A stretch of DNA of 64,000 nucleotides. It comes from Vibrio agarivorans (GTDB lineage Bacteria > Pseudomonadota > Gammaproteobacteria > Enterobacterales > Vibrionaceae). A program made the position numbers and the translations under genes. Each line of letters starts with the position of its first letter. The stretch's first letter is position 1. Location of the stretch: the NCBI RefSeq assembly GCF_030409635.1, contig NZ_JAUFQF010000004.1, positions 2,952,990-3,016,989 on the forward strand, written 5' to 3'. A model generated the notes under the pieces. The model worked only from the letters and a program-made list of their open reading frames with translations. It did not search any database and was not told the origin of the DNA. Shown piece by piece: positions 20,220-30,957 of the stretch.

Positions 20220-20247
20220 TTGTCTCTTATGGTCCTCCTTAAAATAA

Positions 20248-20275
20248 CAAAGCCCCAATAACTACTGGGGCTTTG
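20248..20275 (+). terminator. bidirectional terminator between ycgB and kdsB
   Basis: Ten-base arms caaagcccca / tggggctttg with an eight-base loop between convergent genes. T-rich tracts lie on either side. Confidence 0.8.
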
Positions 20276-20299
20276 CTTTATTTACCTGTTTGTCAGACA

Positions 20300-21049
20300 C
20301 TATTGGCTCAATATAGCGCGAACTTTCTCAAGGTCTTCTGGTGTATCGACCCCAGCTTCAGGAGCTTCTTTAGCAAGTTCTACATGAATACGCTCGCCAT
20401 ACCAAAGCACTCGCAATTGCTCTAGACACTCGATTTGTTCTAGCTGAGACGGCGCCCAACCGACATAGGTGTTAATAAAACCTGCACGATAGGCGTAGAT
20501 GCCAATGTGACGCATCAAAGGCTGCTGTAACCCGCCCTCTTGTTTCGCAAAATGGTCTCTGTCCCAAGGGATAGTAGCTCGGCTAAAGTACAGTGCATAC
20601 CCATTGGCGTCCGTCACAACTTTAACGGCGTTGGGATTAAACGCTTCTTCTTCGTCTTCAATCGCCACACCCAGTGTCGCCATCGGTGCTTGTGATTGGG
20701 CAAGATTATCGGCCACTTGGCGAATGATCACTGGTGGAATAAGTGGCTCGTCACCCTGCACGTTAACGATGATCTCATCATCAGCAATATTGAGCTGTTC
20801 AATTACTTCTGCTAGACGCTCTGTACCAGATTGGTGATCTGGAGAGGTCATACAAACTTGCCCGCCAAAACTCTTAACGACCTGCTCGATGCGCTGGTCA
20901 TCCGTTGCCACAATCACCCGTGACGCCCCAGACTGCATTGCCTTTTCATACACCCACTGCACCATAGGCTTACCTGCAATATCCGCCAAAGGCTTGGCAG
21001 GCAGACGACTTGACTGATAACGAGCAGGAATAACAACGGTAAAAGCCAT
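20300..21049 (-). CDS. kdsB: 3-deoxy-manno-octulosonate cytidylyltransferase
   Basis: CMP-KDO synthetase, which activates KDO for the LPS inner core. 249 residues. [27 protein letters not shown] is the nucleotide-binding start, and [11 protein letters not shown] holds the metal-binding acidic residues. Last gene of the minus-strand run comEC-msbA-lpxK-ycaR-kdsB; its ATG shares one base with the ycaR stop (TAATG). Placement with lpxK and msbA fits joint supply of lipid A and core. Confidence 0.96.
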   Translation of the reverse strand: MAFTVVIPARYQSSRLPAKPLADIAGKPMVQWVYEKAMQSGASRVIVATDDQRIEQVVKSFGGQVCMTSPDHQSGTERLAEVIEQLNIADDEIIVNVQGDEPLIPPVIIRQVADNLAQSQAPMATLGVAIEDEEEAFNPNAVKVVTDANGYALYFSRATIPWDRDHFAKQEGGLQQPLMRHIGIYAYRAGFINTYVGWAPSQLEQIECLEQLRVLWYGERIHVELAKEAPEAGVDTPEDLEKVRAILSQ

Positions 21050-21231
21050 TACTCGTTGCCCTCTTCCATTGACATTGAACGAGCTTCAGTTTCAAGAAGC
21101 ACAGGAATGCCCTCTTTAATTGCGTAAGCTAAACGATCGAACTTACAGATAAGCTCTTGTTGGTCTTTGTCATAAGTCAGCTTACCTTTGCATACAGGGC
21201 ATGCCACAATCTCAAGCAAACGGTGATCCAT
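21049..21231 (-). CDS. ycaR: Trm112 family small zinc-ribbon protein YcaR
   Basis: 60-residue protein with [13 protein letters not shown] (CxxC) and [21 protein letters not shown], the Trm112-like fold seen in YcaR. It overlaps the end of lpxK by 20 bases and touches kdsB by one base, so it is translated within the LPS operon. Trm112 proteins act as partners of methyltransferases in other organisms; the role of YcaR is not established. The second metal pair is incomplete (only one Cys, in ELICKF). Confidence 0.92.
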   Translation of the reverse strand: MDHRLLEIVACPVCKGKLTYDKDQQELICKFDRLAYAIKEGIPVLLETEARSMSMEEGNE

Positions 21232-22219
21232 ACTGTTCTTTAACCTCTTTAATTCGTTCTAGAATGCGCTGGGCATCTTTTTCGGGTAGCTCCGCTGAGA
21301 CAGGGAGATACCACCAATTCTGTTGGGCAAAGTCGCCGCATTTTACGGCGTCTTTTTCTGTCATGATGACATTGTCACCTTGCTGCGCAAGGTCATTGAG
21401 TTTTAGTTTGTCATACGCCTGATGGTCGGCAAAGCCTTGCGTTGCCACCACGTTTGCTCCTAGCGTTTCTAGTGTCCTGAAAAAGCGCGGAGGGTGGCCA
21501 ATGCCCGCAAAGGCAACCAGATTTGTCAGGGTATCGACGGAGGCTTTTTGCCCGGTGACTAAGTTCACTGCAAGCGCTGGCTCTAACGACATCGCAATTT
21601 CGTTATGCTGCGGTTCGCCGCCGTTGTTAATAATGAAGTCAACGCTGTCTAAACGCTGCAACGACTCTCGCAGTGGCCCCATCGGCATCAAAGACTGATT
21701 ACCAAAGCGGCGCTTTCCGTCCACGACTACAAACTCTATATCGCGTTGTAGAGCATAGTGCTGTAAGCCATCATCAGTTATGACGATATCAATGCCCTGT
21801 GGCAGGAGCGCCTTTACTGCCTGACTTCTTACTGGATCAACGGCAACAGGCACGCCAGTACGCTTAGCAATCAGTTTTGGCTCGTCACCACACATCTCTG
21901 CCGGCGTCTCTATGTTGACTAACAGCGGATACTGCCCCGCTTTGCCGCCATAGCCGCGCGACACGACACCCGGCTTAAAGCCCAGTGCTTGCAGCTGTTC
22001 CACGAGCCAAATTACGACAGGCGTTTTACCATTACCGCCCACCGTGATATTACCCACCACCACGACGGGTACAGGTGCGCGGTAACTCTCTTTTTCGCCG
22101 CTCTCGAAGGCTTTTCTGCGTGTTTCGCTGATAGATTTGAACAACATGCTTAAAGGCCAGAGTAGTGGCTTTAAGAATGTTGCTAACGTACTTGGTTGAT
22201 ACCAAATGCGCTCTATCAC
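21212..22219 (-). CDS. lpxK: tetraacyldisaccharide 4'-kinase
   Basis: Lipid A kinase, adding the 4'-phosphate at the inner membrane. 335 residues. An N-terminal hydrophobic helix precedes Walker A VGGNGKTP at 60-67; LVSRGYGG-type text ([11 protein letters not shown]) and TDDGLQH are further LpxK marks. Start is GTG at 22219 in a GTGA overlap with the msbA stop. The 3' end overlaps ycaR. The order msbA-lpxK is the classic one. Confidence 0.96.
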   Translation of the reverse strand: MIERIWYQPSTLATFLKPLLWPLSMLFKSISETRRKAFESGEKESYRAPVPVVVVGNITVGGNGKTPVVIWLVEQLQALGFKPGVVSRGYGGKAGQYPLLVNIETPAEMCGDEPKLIAKRTGVPVAVDPVRSQAVKALLPQGIDIVITDDGLQHYALQRDIEFVVVDGKRRFGNQSLMPMGPLRESLQRLDSVDFIINNGGEPQHNEIAMSLEPALAVNLVTGQKASVDTLTNLVAFAGIGHPPRFFRTLETLGANVVATQGFADHQAYDKLKLNDLAQQGDNVIMTEKDAVKCGDFAQQNWWYLPVSAELPEKDAQRILERIKEVKEQYGSPFA

Positions 22220-23982
22220 TGCTGCTCACCAAATTGGATTTTGTGTAGCTGCGCATACGCACCTTGCTGATCGATCAGTTCAGCGTGTGAACCGCGCTCA
22301 ACCACTTCACCTTCATCAATAACCAAGATCTCGTCGGCTTTCTCGATAGTTGATAGACGGTGAGCAATCACCAATACCGTTTTGTCTTTTTGTAGCTCAT
22401 CTAGCGCCATTTGAATCGCACGTTCGGATTCTGTATCTAGCGCTGACGTTGCCTCATCAAGAATCAACACAGGTGCATCACGCAACAAGGCGCGCGCAAT
22501 GGCGATACGTTGGCGCTGACCGCCAGAAAGGCTCGCACCGTTCTCGCCAATCATGCTATCAAGACCCTCATCAAGGCCTTCGATAAAGTCCATTGCATAG
22601 GCTAGGCGTGCCGCTTCTTCAATCTGCTCACGAGTGTAAGACTCATCGGCAGCGTAAGCGATGTTGTTAGCGATGGTATCGTTAAACAAATGTACGTTTT
22701 GAGAAACCAATGCAAAATGCTCACGCAGGTTTTTCAGCTCGTAGTCACGGATGTCATAACCGTCGAGCTTAATTGAACCCGAATCGACATCGTAGAAACG
22801 GTTGAACAGGTTAGCAATAGTACTCTTACCTGAACCAGAACGCCCCACTAGGGCAACGGTTTTGCCTTTTGGTAAATCGAAAGAAACACTCTTCAAGGCA
22901 GGTGTTTCTTTGCCACTGTATGTGAACGTTACATCTTCTACAGAGACATCGCCTTTCACGCGTTCAGCAGTATGCTTACCGGTATTTTTTTCGGTCTCTA
23001 GATCCATCAAACCAAATAGAGTCTGACAGGCTGCCATACCACGTTGGAATTGCCCTGCGACGTTCGTTAAGCCCTTAAGTGGACGCATCATGCCAAACAT
23101 GGCTGAGAATACTACGGTGAATGTACCCGGTGTCAGTTCGTTACGAATGCTGTCAAAGCTCGCCAGGAATAAGACTGTAACAATGGCAATCGAAGCAATC
23201 ATCTGAATAATTGGGTTAGCGAGCCCCTGAACCACCACAAGCTTCATGGTTTGTTGACGCATACGGTTGCTCACGCCATCAAAGCGCTCCGATTCAACAT
23301 CTTGACCACCATAGCTGATCACCACTTTATGACCTTTAAGCATCTGTTCAGCCGAAGATGTCACATGGCCCATCGCGGTCTGCATATTTTTAGAGATCTT
23401 TCTAAAACGACGAGAAATAACCCCGATTCCCCACGCAACAATTGGCGCCACTAAAAATAGCACCAATGAAAGCTTCCAGCTGTTCCAGAACATCAGCACC
23501 ATCAGGCCGATCAAACTGGCGCCTTCACGTACGATATTGACTAAAGCGCCACTGGTTGCATTGGCAACCTGTTCAGAATCGTAGGTAATTCGTGATAGCA
23601 ATCCACCTGTCGATTCTTTATCAAAGAAGCTCACTGGCATATGCATAAATTGACGGAAGATGCCGCGACGCATCTGCATAACCACATTGCCAGAGACCCA
23701 ACTCAAGCAATAGGTTGATACAAAACCACTTAGGCCACGAATGAATATCATGCCAAAGATAATAAGGGGTAAGGTTCGCAAGAACTGCGAATCAGCATCA
23801 CCAAAGCCTTCATCAAGTAGAGGCTTTAGCAAAGAAATCATATAAGTATCAGCAATCGCATTGATGACTAATGCAATCACTGCAACAACCAGGCCTTTTT
23901 TGTATTTTCGAATATAGGTCCACAACCGTTTAAAGGTGTTCCACGTCTTCTCATCTTGATCGACTGAGTTTTCTACAGACAT
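22216..23982 (-). CDS. msbA: lipid A export ATP-binding/permease protein MsbA
   Basis: ABC exporter that flips lipid A-core across the inner membrane. 588 residues with six membrane helices in the first 320, then the nucleotide-binding domain: Walker [10 protein letters not shown] 380-388, signature LSGGQ 485-489, Walker B VLILDEAT. It starts 35 bases after comEC. The ribosome site is weak (aagaaa). Transport partner of LpxK products encoded next door. Confidence 0.97.
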   Translation of the reverse strand: MSVENSVDQDEKTWNTFKRLWTYIRKYKKGLVVAVIALVINAIADTYMISLLKPLLDEGFGDADSQFLRTLPLIIFGMIFIRGLSGFVSTYCLSWVSGNVVMQMRRGIFRQFMHMPVSFFDKESTGGLLSRITYDSEQVANATSGALVNIVREGASLIGLMVLMFWNSWKLSLVLFLVAPIVAWGIGVISRRFRKISKNMQTAMGHVTSSAEQMLKGHKVVISYGGQDVESERFDGVSNRMRQQTMKLVVVQGLANPIIQMIASIAIVTVLFLASFDSIRNELTPGTFTVVFSAMFGMMRPLKGLTNVAGQFQRGMAACQTLFGLMDLETEKNTGKHTAERVKGDVSVEDVTFTYSGKETPALKSVSFDLPKGKTVALVGRSGSGKSTIANLFNRFYDVDSGSIKLDGYDIRDYELKNLREHFALVSQNVHLFNDTIANNIAYAADESYTREQIEEAARLAYAMDFIEGLDEGLDSMIGENGASLSGGQRQRIAIARALLRDAPVLILDEATSALDTESERAIQMALDELQKDKTVLVIAHRLSTIEKADEILVIDEGEVVERGSHAELIDQQGAYAQLHKIQFGEQQ

Positions 23983-24017
23983 ATATAGTTTTCTTATTTT
24001 TACGATAGTTAAGGGCG

Positions 24018-26267
24018 CTATTCTACTCGGTTACGCAGCATCTGCCTATACCAAGAGTTTTTTGAGCCAGTACGACTAGGGGTAACTTGCCAATAATTGT
24101 CATAAACATCAATAGTCAGCATGCCATCACGGCCAGTGTCGTACCAAGTGGCACCATGTTGAGTATAGCGCTTAACCACATCTTTATTCGGCAATTGCCA
24201 TCGTCCTTGATAAGCATTAGAGGAAATCGCGACTTGAGGATTAACCTTATCAATCAATCCTTTAGTAGAAGAGGTTGAACTACCATGGTGTGGGACAAGG
24301 ATAATGTCACTTTGTAGACTCTGCTCACCACGGCTTAGTAAGTATTCACTCACTGCATCGATGTCTCCGGTCAACAATATACTCAGCCCATTAATTGCGT
24401 CTTCAATCCGAATCACACAAGAGTGAGGATTATAAGCACGGTTGGGCTGGCGCTTGGGCCAAAGTACTTTGACCTCAAGTGTCTCCAATTTATAGACCTT
24501 ACCTGCAATGCAAGCGTCAGTGCTCGAAACACCCAAGCTTCCAATCACCTTTTTAATATCAATAGACTGCCTGAGATCACTTAACCCTCCCGCATGGTCG
24601 TTGTCATCATGACTGATAAATACACCGTCAAGCGACTGCACGCCTCGCCAACGCAACCAAGGTATAAGCAAGTTTTGGGCAACACTCCCTGATGGCCAAC
24701 TTGCGGCAACATCGTAAAGATACACTGTATGTTGATCTCTTATTGCAACAGCAAGTCCATGCCCCACATCAAACACCACCAGTTGCCAGCGTTTCGGTTG
24801 CGAAAAATAATTCATCATCAAGAGCAATAAGGCACTACACCAGCACACGCTATTCAACGATAGGTAGTGCCGGCTCAATAGAGCAAAGCATAGAGCGATA
24901 CTCAGCCAAAGACTCCACTGTGTTGTGTCTAGCCACCAACCTAAATCCTGTACAAGTAGTTGATTAATTGGCCATAGCGCCCAGGTCACCCACAGCCAAG
25001 GCTCGAACCATTCAACACTCCATAGCACTTGAAGGAAGTCAACAGCCAGAGCCAAAAGTACGCTTGGCATAACCAAAAACGTAAAGATCGGTACCGCTAT
25101 CAGGTTAAGGAGCCAAGCACTCATGCTGATGCCATTGAATAGGTAAATTGCGATGGGCGCGAGAAAAATCGTTAGATAAGCTTGCATCAACAAAGCCTGC
25201 TGCCACCAAATTCGTTCGCTGTGTTGTGATAAGGCATAATAGATGGTTGCGACTGCAGCAAACGACATCCAAAAGCTAGCGCTCAACGTGTAAAAAGGGT
25301 TGATGGCTAGCATGATGGATAAGATGAGTAACCACTTACTTTTTCTAGCGTTATGTAAATTAGCCGCCGCCAATGCGGTGATCAGTAAACAGGTAAGCAA
25401 CGCACGGACTGTGGGGGCAGAAAAGCCGGATAACCATGCGTAACTTAACGCGAGCCCTAAGCCACACGCATGAGGTAGCCAACGCGACATAACGCCGCTC
25501 TTAAACAGCAGTCGAACTAAAATCACACTCCAGCCGAACACCAATTGAATGTGCAAACCAGAAATCGCAATAAGGTGTATAAGACCCATCTGCTGCATTT
25601 GCAACCACTGCTGCGGAGCAATATCTTTTCGTTCACCAAACGTCAGCGCTAACACGATGCCCTGCGTGTCAATATCATTAAACGAGGACTTCACTCGTTG
25701 GTACAAACGCTGCTTGATTGAGAAGTCTGATTCCACTCGCCAGGAGTTTCGCTCATCGAGCGTCGCCTGCCCTCGAGTTCCATTCGACATAGCGACCGCT
25801 TCTTTGTCATAGCCTTTAGGATTAAGCCAACCGATAATGCGTTTTAGTCGCACTTTGGCATAAACCATATCATCGATATTCAAGGCTACTGGGCTGATTA
25901 ATCTCACTTTTATCGGTAGTAAAATGGGTAACTCTTGGCCATTTATCGAGCGAATCAAGACCGTTCCCTCATATCCATGACGGATTTGATGAAAAAAGCT
26001 GTTTACTTGTGCTTTTATGGTAATATTCAGCCCGTTTTCAAATAATCTCTGAGTTTGTTGTTGAGCAAGGTTGCCATGCACGATGCCCAGCAAAATTGCT
26101 ATCAATACAACTGACAAACTTCTCATCCGTCTATAATTCAGGGAAAGCAGGGTTAGCGCCAGGATTGCACTTATCCAGCCAAGGCTTGGTAACACGGGCC
26201 AAAATGGAATCGACATTAGTGTGATAGAGAATGCGAGCAACGACCAAGAGTGATTTAAGAGAGTCAT
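24018..26267 (-). CDS. comEC: DNA internalization-related competence protein ComEC/Rec2
   Basis: Inner-membrane channel for single-stranded DNA during natural transformation. 749 residues. N-terminal membrane helices, the competence domain with [14 protein letters not shown], and a C-terminal beta-lactamase-like domain containing [21 protein letters not shown] and [10 protein letters not shown] metal motifs. The frame opens at 26315, but the start at 26267 ([11 protein letters not shown]) avoids overlap with the divergent DUF2062 gene and begins like other Vibrio ComEC. Consistent with the competence of vibrios on chitin. Confidence 0.92.
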   Translation of the reverse strand: MTLLNHSWSLLAFSITLMSIPFWPVLPSLGWISAILALTLLSLNYRRMRSLSVVLIAILLGIVHGNLAQQQTQRLFENGLNITIKAQVNSFFHQIRHGYEGTVLIRSINGQELPILLPIKVRLISPVALNIDDMVYAKVRLKRIIGWLNPKGYDKEAVAMSNGTRGQATLDERNSWRVESDFSIKQRLYQRVKSSFNDIDTQGIVLALTFGERKDIAPQQWLQMQQMGLIHLIAISGLHIQLVFGWSVILVRLLFKSGVMSRWLPHACGLGLALSYAWLSGFSAPTVRALLTCLLITALAAANLHNARKSKWLLILSIMLAINPFYTLSASFWMSFAAVATIYYALSQHSERIWWQQALLMQAYLTIFLAPIAIYLFNGISMSAWLLNLIAVPIFTFLVMPSVLLALAVDFLQVLWSVEWFEPWLWVTWALWPINQLLVQDLGWWLDTTQWSLWLSIALCFALLSRHYLSLNSVCWCSALLLLMMNYFSQPKRWQLVVFDVGHGLAVAIRDQHTVYLYDVAASWPSGSVAQNLLIPWLRWRGVQSLDGVFISHDDNDHAGGLSDLRQSIDIKKVIGSLGVSSTDACIAGKVYKLETLEVKVLWPKRQPNRAYNPHSCVIRIEDAINGLSILLTGDIDAVSEYLLSRGEQSLQSDIILVPHHGSSTSSTKGLIDKVNPQVAISSNAYQGRWQLPNKDVVKRYTQHGATWYDTGRDGMLTIDVYDNYWQVTPSRTGSKNSWYRQMLRNRVE

Positions 26268-26276
26268 ATTTGCCCT

Positions 26277-26786
26277 ATGCCTAGAAAGTTCATTAAGCGC
26301 TTTATGCCAAATCATGACGTTATCAAACGTCAGAAAGCATTAAAGATCTTTGGAAATGTGCTTTATAACCCCAACCTGTGGTGCCTCAACCGCCGCTCCG
26401 CTTCGGGCGCTTTTGCGGTTGGCCTCTTCATGGCTTTTGTTCCTCTGCCAAGTCAAATGATCATGGCGGCGGGTGCAGCCATTTTGTGTAGCGTTAACCT
26501 GCCACTTTCGGTCGCGTTGGTTTGGATAAGCAACCCTGTCACCATGCCGCTGCTGTTCTACTTCGCTTATAAAGTAGGAACCCTGTTGATGAATACGCCC
26601 CCGCAGCCGTTCCATTTTGAGCTTTCTTGGGAATATTTAGCCACACAGATGCACACCCTAGGCCCTCCATTTCTTATCGGTAGCTTAGTCTGTGCTATTA
26701 CAGCGTCGCTTCTGGGTTACTTTGGGATACGCGGGCTTTGGCGATACTCCGTCGTGAGAAGCTGGCAAAAACGTCGCGGGCGCTAG
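26277..26786 (+). CDS. DUF2062 domain-containing membrane protein
   Basis: 169-residue protein. MPRKFIKRFMPNHDVIKR is the family start; then LWCLNRRSASGAFAVGLFMAFVPLPSQM and ISNPVTMPLLFYFAYKVG, with about three membrane segments, define DUF2062. It begins nine bases from the divergent comEC start, so the promoters must overlap coding sequence or lie in it. No known function. A long terminator hairpin follows. Confidence 0.88.
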   Translation: MPRKFIKRFMPNHDVIKRQKALKIFGNVLYNPNLWCLNRRSASGAFAVGLFMAFVPLPSQMIMAAGAAILCSVNLPLSVALVWISNPVTMPLLFYFAYKVGTLLMNTPPQPFHFELSWEYLATQMHTLGPPFLIGSLVCAITASLLGYFGIRGLWRYSVVRSWQKRRGR

Positions 26787-26837
26787 TCAAAAGAGCGAAT
26801 CAGTCAACAAACGCAGCGATTGGTATAGATTAAACAA

Positions 26838-26883
26838 GATCAAAAAAAGAGAGCCTTACAGTGTAAGGCTCTCTTTTTTGATC
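26838..26883. terminator. long bidirectional terminator
   Basis: Arms of 21-22 bases (ending gagagccttac / gtaaggctctc) with a three-base loop, flanked by A and T runs, so it works both for DUF2062 and for lolE coming from the right. Confidence 0.92.
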
Positions 26884-26977
26884 AACTGATGTGACTTTAT
26901 TTACCGCAGCTACGAGTCATCTTCAACTTTTACATGTCGAAAATGTAAACACAGAATGAGTTCTAGCTATCTCACCT

Positions 26978-28213
26978 TTATTTGGCACTCAATACGGTAG
27001 CTGGATTTAACTGGCTGGCTCGTTTGGCTGGGTACCAGGTGGCGAATAAACTCAAGATAATTGCGGTACTCGATACCAAAATGACATCTGACATCACGAC
27101 TTCTGATGGTAGAAAATCGACAAAATAAATATCACCAGACAGGAACTGATAGCCGATTATTGCCTCTAGCGCCTTAATGATAGTCGTTAAGTTCATCGCC
27201 ACAAGTAGACCAAAGACACTACCAACTAAGCTGCCAAACACGCCTGAAAACACGCCCTGCCAAACAAAGATACGCTTAATCAAACCATCTGTCGCTCCCA
27301 TCGTTCGCATAATGGCGATTTCAGATGCTCGGTCTTTCACTGCCATCATGAGGGTTGAGACAATATTGAAACAAGCCACACCAATCACAAGCACCATCAC
27401 TAAATACATGATAGTGCGAACTAATTGTATATCGCGGTAGAGAAAGCCGTATTTCTTTTGCCAACTGCTGAGATATACGTAGACATTCAAGGTACTCCCC
27501 ACCTCACGCACAATTTGCGTCGCGTTCAACACCTGATTCACTTTAAGTGACACACCGCTGACACCCTCATCCATATCAGCATATTGCTGTGCATCTTGCA
27601 GCGGAATGATCGCGAGATTATGGTCAATTTGACCATGCAGCTCGAGCAAACCAATCACTTTAACACGCACGCGTTTGGGCGCTCTCACTTTGGTCGTATC
27701 CGAGGATGGCAGCATAAGTGATAGCGAATCTCCCACATCTAGACCGAGTTGACGAGCTACACCGCTACCTAAAATAATTTGCTGATTGCCCGGCACAAAC
27801 TGCTGCCACGCTTGCGGGTCAACAAAACTGGCTAACGTCGAGACCCGAGACTCTCGCTCTAAATCCATTCCACGAACTTCAATCGCTTTGATTTCTTGGC
27901 CTTTCTCCGCTAAAGCGGTCAGCGTCACATAGGGCGCAGCGGCTTCAACATCTGGGTGCATCTCAGCGCGCTCGGCCACTTGCTGCCAATTTTCTAATGG
28001 GCCACGCACGCCCTCTAGTTCCGCGTGAGGCACAACAGACAGCACTCGGTTTTGCAGCTCACGCTCAAATCCATTCATTGCAGAGAGACCAATAATAATC
28101 ACCGCCACCCCTACGGCAATGCCAATCATTGATGACATGGAAATAAACGACACCATCTTGTTGCGCTTTTTGGCGCGGCTAAATCGGTAGCCAACCAATA
28201 ACGATAGAGACAT
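26978..28213 (-). CDS. lolE: lipoprotein-releasing ABC transporter permease LolE
   Basis: Inner-membrane subunit of LolCDE, which extracts outer-membrane lipoproteins and hands them to LolA. 411 residues: an N-terminal helix in SMIGIAVGVAVIIIGLSAMNGFE, a large periplasmic domain, and three C-terminal helices (FxxG-rich FtsX/MacB-like). The frame opens at 28282, but caggagt precedes the ATG at 28213 and MSLSLLVGYRFSRAKKRN is the family start. The start lies four bases after the lolD stop. Confidence 0.94.
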   Translation of the reverse strand: MSLSLLVGYRFSRAKKRNKMVSFISMSSMIGIAVGVAVIIIGLSAMNGFERELQNRVLSVVPHAELEGVRGPLENWQQVAERAEMHPDVEAAAPYVTLTALAEKGQEIKAIEVRGMDLERESRVSTLASFVDPQAWQQFVPGNQQIILGSGVARQLGLDVGDSLSLMLPSSDTTKVRAPKRVRVKVIGLLELHGQIDHNLAIIPLQDAQQYADMDEGVSGVSLKVNQVLNATQIVREVGSTLNVYVYLSSWQKKYGFLYRDIQLVRTIMYLVMVLVIGVACFNIVSTLMMAVKDRASEIAIMRTMGATDGLIKRIFVWQGVFSGVFGSLVGSVFGLLVAMNLTTIIKALEAIIGYQFLSGDIYFVDFLPSEVVMSDVILVSSTAIILSLFATWYPAKRASQLNPATVLSAK

Positions 28214-28217
28214 CGAG

Positions 28218-28895
28218 TTACTCCTGCACCAACAAACCATCTTGCATACGCAGTTGGCGATCCATCTTATTAGCCAACTCATTGTCGTGGGTCACGACTA
28301 AAAAGGCAGTGCCAGACTCACGGTTAAGGGTGCGCATCAAATCATAAATCGCAAGCGCCGTATTGTGGTCTAAATTACCCGTTGGCTCATCTGCAAGCAC
28401 TAATGCTGGGTTGTTTACAAGCGCACGCGCAATCGCGACACGCTGACGCTCACCGCCAGAAAGCTCTGACGGGCGATGTTCTAAGCGATGACTCAAACCC
28501 ACCTTTTCTAGCCATTGTGTTGCTTCTGCTTTTGCTCCGTTTGGCTTCATGCCGCCAATCATTAGCGGCATCGCCACATTCTCTAGAGCAGAAAAGTCCG
28601 CTAATAGGTGATGAAACTGATACACAAAGCCAAGGCTCTGATTGCGAATCTTCGCCTGCTGATTCGACGACATATCTAGCAAAGACTGTGACTGAAAGAA
28701 GACTTCCCCTTCATTGGCGTCATCCAATGCGCCCAAGATATGCAGCAAAGTACTCTTGCCTGAACCTGACGTGCCAATAATAGCCGCCAACTCCCCTTGA
28801 GCAATATCAAAACTCACACCGCGTAACACCGGAGTTTCAACCTCCCCCTCTTGATACGTCTTACTGATATTGTGACAGCTTAATAAACTACTCAT
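28218..28895 (-). CDS. lolD: lipoprotein-releasing ABC transporter ATP-binding protein LolD
   Basis: ATPase of LolCDE, 225 residues. Walker [10 protein letters not shown], signature LSGGERQR and Walker [14 protein letters not shown] are present, the last typical of LolD. The start at 28895 lies inside the stop of lolC (eight-base overlap), giving coupling. A longer frame to 28931 would add unrelated residues. Confidence 0.96.
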   Translation of the reverse strand: MSSLLSCHNISKTYQEGEVETPVLRGVSFDIAQGELAAIIGTSGSGKSTLLHILGALDDANEGEVFFQSQSLLDMSSNQQAKIRNQSLGFVYQFHHLLADFSALENVAMPLMIGGMKPNGAKAEATQWLEKVGLSHRLEHRPSELSGGERQRVAIARALVNNPALVLADEPTGNLDHNTALAIYDLMRTLNRESGTAFLVVTHDNELANKMDRQLRMQDGLLVQE

Positions 28896-30093
28896 AACGA
28901 AGGGCCTCTGCCGGTTTTTCTGATGACGCACGATAGGAAGGGTAAAGCGTTGCCAATAGACTTAACGCTATCGCAAGCAAAATAACACTAATGATTTGTA
29001 CAGGCTGAATCAGTATCGGGAGCGAGCCTCCAAGGGTAAATAACTCGATACCCATCAACTGCATCAATGGATTGAGGTTTTGTGCCAAAAGGACACCCAA
29101 GCCACCACCGACAATTGCCCCCACAATGCCGGAGCTGGCACCTTGAACCATAAAAATGGCCATGATTTTGGAAGAGGTCATGCCCTGAGTTTTTAAAATC
29201 GCCACTTCCGACTGTTTTTCCATCACTACCATGATGAGTGCAGAGATGATATTAAATGCCGCGACACCGACAATCAGCCCTAGCATTAAGCCCATCATGT
29301 TCTTTTCCATTTTAACGGCTTGGAATAACTCTCCACGCTGCTCGCGCCAGTCGCTCCATACCCAACCTTGTGGTAAAGGCTGTTCACTTAATTCTGATAC
29401 CACAAACGGGTCATCGAAATACAAACGCCATCCGGTCACCGTCTCTTTGGGTAATCGCATCAAGCGAGTGGCATCTTGCAGGTTTGTCACCACCAACTGC
29501 TTATCAATATCAGAACCGGTGTTAAATAAACCTGCTACCGTGAAGTTGCGCTGGCTTGGAATGCGTCCTAGAGGCGTGAACTGGCTCGCACTAGTCACCA
29601 TTAGACGAACTTTATCACCCATAGACACATTCAGTTCTCTTGCTAAAGAATGGCCTAAAAATACATGATAATCTCCGGCATTGAGCTGTGATAGATGGCC
29701 GGTAATTAAATGCTCGGCAATCGGGTTATCCGCTTGCTGTTCTATACCTACCATCATCGCCACACCCAAACCTGATGCGCTTTGCACCACCGCTTCACTT
29801 CGAGCGATAGGCTGAATAGGATGCGCAGAGAAGCGCTGGAGAAAATCTGGAACTCCGCCTTGGGTTGCAGTCTTGCCCCCCTCTTGGCTCACAACAGCTT
29901 GTGGCAAGACGCCAAGCATGCGCCCTTTGAGTTGACTTTCAAAACCATTCATCACAGAGAGAACAGTCACTAAAGACATCACTCCAATGGTGATACCCGC
30001 TGTCGACATAAAAGAGACAAATCGACCGAAACGATCACCACTTCTACCTCGCAAATAGCGCAGGCCAATAAATAATGAGACAGGATGAAACAT
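28888..30093 (-). CDS. lolC: lipoprotein-releasing ABC transporter permease LolC
   Basis: Partner permease of LolE, 401 residues. [34 protein letters not shown] is characteristic, with one N-terminal and three C-terminal helices around a periplasmic domain that receives LolA. First gene of lolC-lolD-lolE on the minus strand. It diverges from the PilZ-like gene. The window also encodes several lipoproteins that would be clients. Confidence 0.94.
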   Translation of the reverse strand: MFHPVSLFIGLRYLRGRSGDRFGRFVSFMSTAGITIGVMSLVTVLSVMNGFESQLKGRMLGVLPQAVVSQEGGKTATQGGVPDFLQRFSAHPIQPIARSEAVVQSASGLGVAMMVGIEQQADNPIAEHLITGHLSQLNAGDYHVFLGHSLARELNVSMGDKVRLMVTSASQFTPLGRIPSQRNFTVAGLFNTGSDIDKQLVVTNLQDATRLMRLPKETVTGWRLYFDDPFVVSELSEQPLPQGWVWSDWREQRGELFQAVKMEKNMMGLMLGLIVGVAAFNIISALIMVVMEKQSEVAILKTQGMTSSKIMAIFMVQGASSGIVGAIVGGGLGVLLAQNLNPLMQLMGIELFTLGGSLPILIQPVQIISVILLAIALSLLATLYPSYRASSEKPAEALRYE

Positions 30094-30381
30094 AGACGTC
30101 CATGACGGTAATTGAGAGCTCTACTCTAAACGTAATTGCCTAGAGGGTGTAGTCCTGAAACGTTAAAAATTCCCAAATATTGACAACTTACCTAACAAAA
30201 ACAGAACGGATACGCATTTGTATCTTCAAAATGCGCAATACTATCTTCAAACAAGCACAGGTGATCGTCGTTATGGTCACAGCGTAACCAAATACTCATC
30301 AGCTATGCTTGATCAAGATTGAAACCACCTAAGTGCCCCGTTAACATGACGGCACTAGGACTATTACAAAGGACATGGTTT

Positions 30382-30954
30382 ATGTCAGAGCAAGAGTTTT
30401 TCACCGTTCACCATGCGATGAAAGCCAACATTGAGCCACTGGCGATGGATTATCTCTATCCCAGCTTAGAAGAGCTAGAAGCGGAAACCCCTGCCCCATT
30501 TATTGTGGCCAGCGAATTTTCTCGTTTGGACCCGCTACAAGATAGCGCTCGAGCAGAGCTCAAACACTCTGATTTACGCCATGTTATTGAATTACTTGAT
30601 ACACAAAACGCAAAACTCAACTTATTGCTAAGTTATATGTTGTCGCAACAAGATGAGCCTAAGTTTGCAACTGTCACTGAATCTTTTGGTGCGAGTCGCT
30701 TTAGCTACCGCTCACCTCAACACATCGAGCTGGATACCCCTGTTCGTGCGAAACTTTTTTTAGAACATCCTGCAGCGGCTATCTACTGCTATGGTCAAGT
30801 AACAGAGTGCGATAAGCAGCCAGAGGGGCATTATCTTGTACACGTCAAATTTGTCCGCCTAAAAGACACCGACCAAGACATGCTGATTAAAGCGGCACTC
30901 TTCCAACAACAAAAATTATTACGCCAACGCTCACTCGGCCGAGGCGAAGCATAA
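30382..30954 (+). CDS. PilZ-like protein (PlzB-type)
   Basis: 190-residue cytoplasmic protein before mfd. Position (lolC–this–mfd) and the C-terminal region (SYRSPQHIELDTPVRAKLFLEHP, then CYGQVTECDKQPEGHYLVHVKFV) match the V. cholerae PilZ protein I know as PlzB. The canonical c-di-GMP motifs RxxxR and (D/N)xSxxG are not seen in full, so ligand binding is doubtful. The ATG at 30382 follows an aaagga site; an earlier start at 30319 lacks one. It ends three bases before mfd. Confidence 0.68.
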   Translation: MSEQEFFTVHHAMKANIEPLAMDYLYPSLEELEAETPAPFIVASEFSRLDPLQDSARAELKHSDLRHVIELLDTQNAKLNLLLSYMLSQQDEPKFATVTESFGASRFSYRSPQHIELDTPVRAKLFLEHPAAAIYCYGQVTECDKQPEGHYLVHVKFVRLKDTDQDMLIKAALFQQQKLLRQRSLGRGEA

Positions 30955-30957
30955 ACT

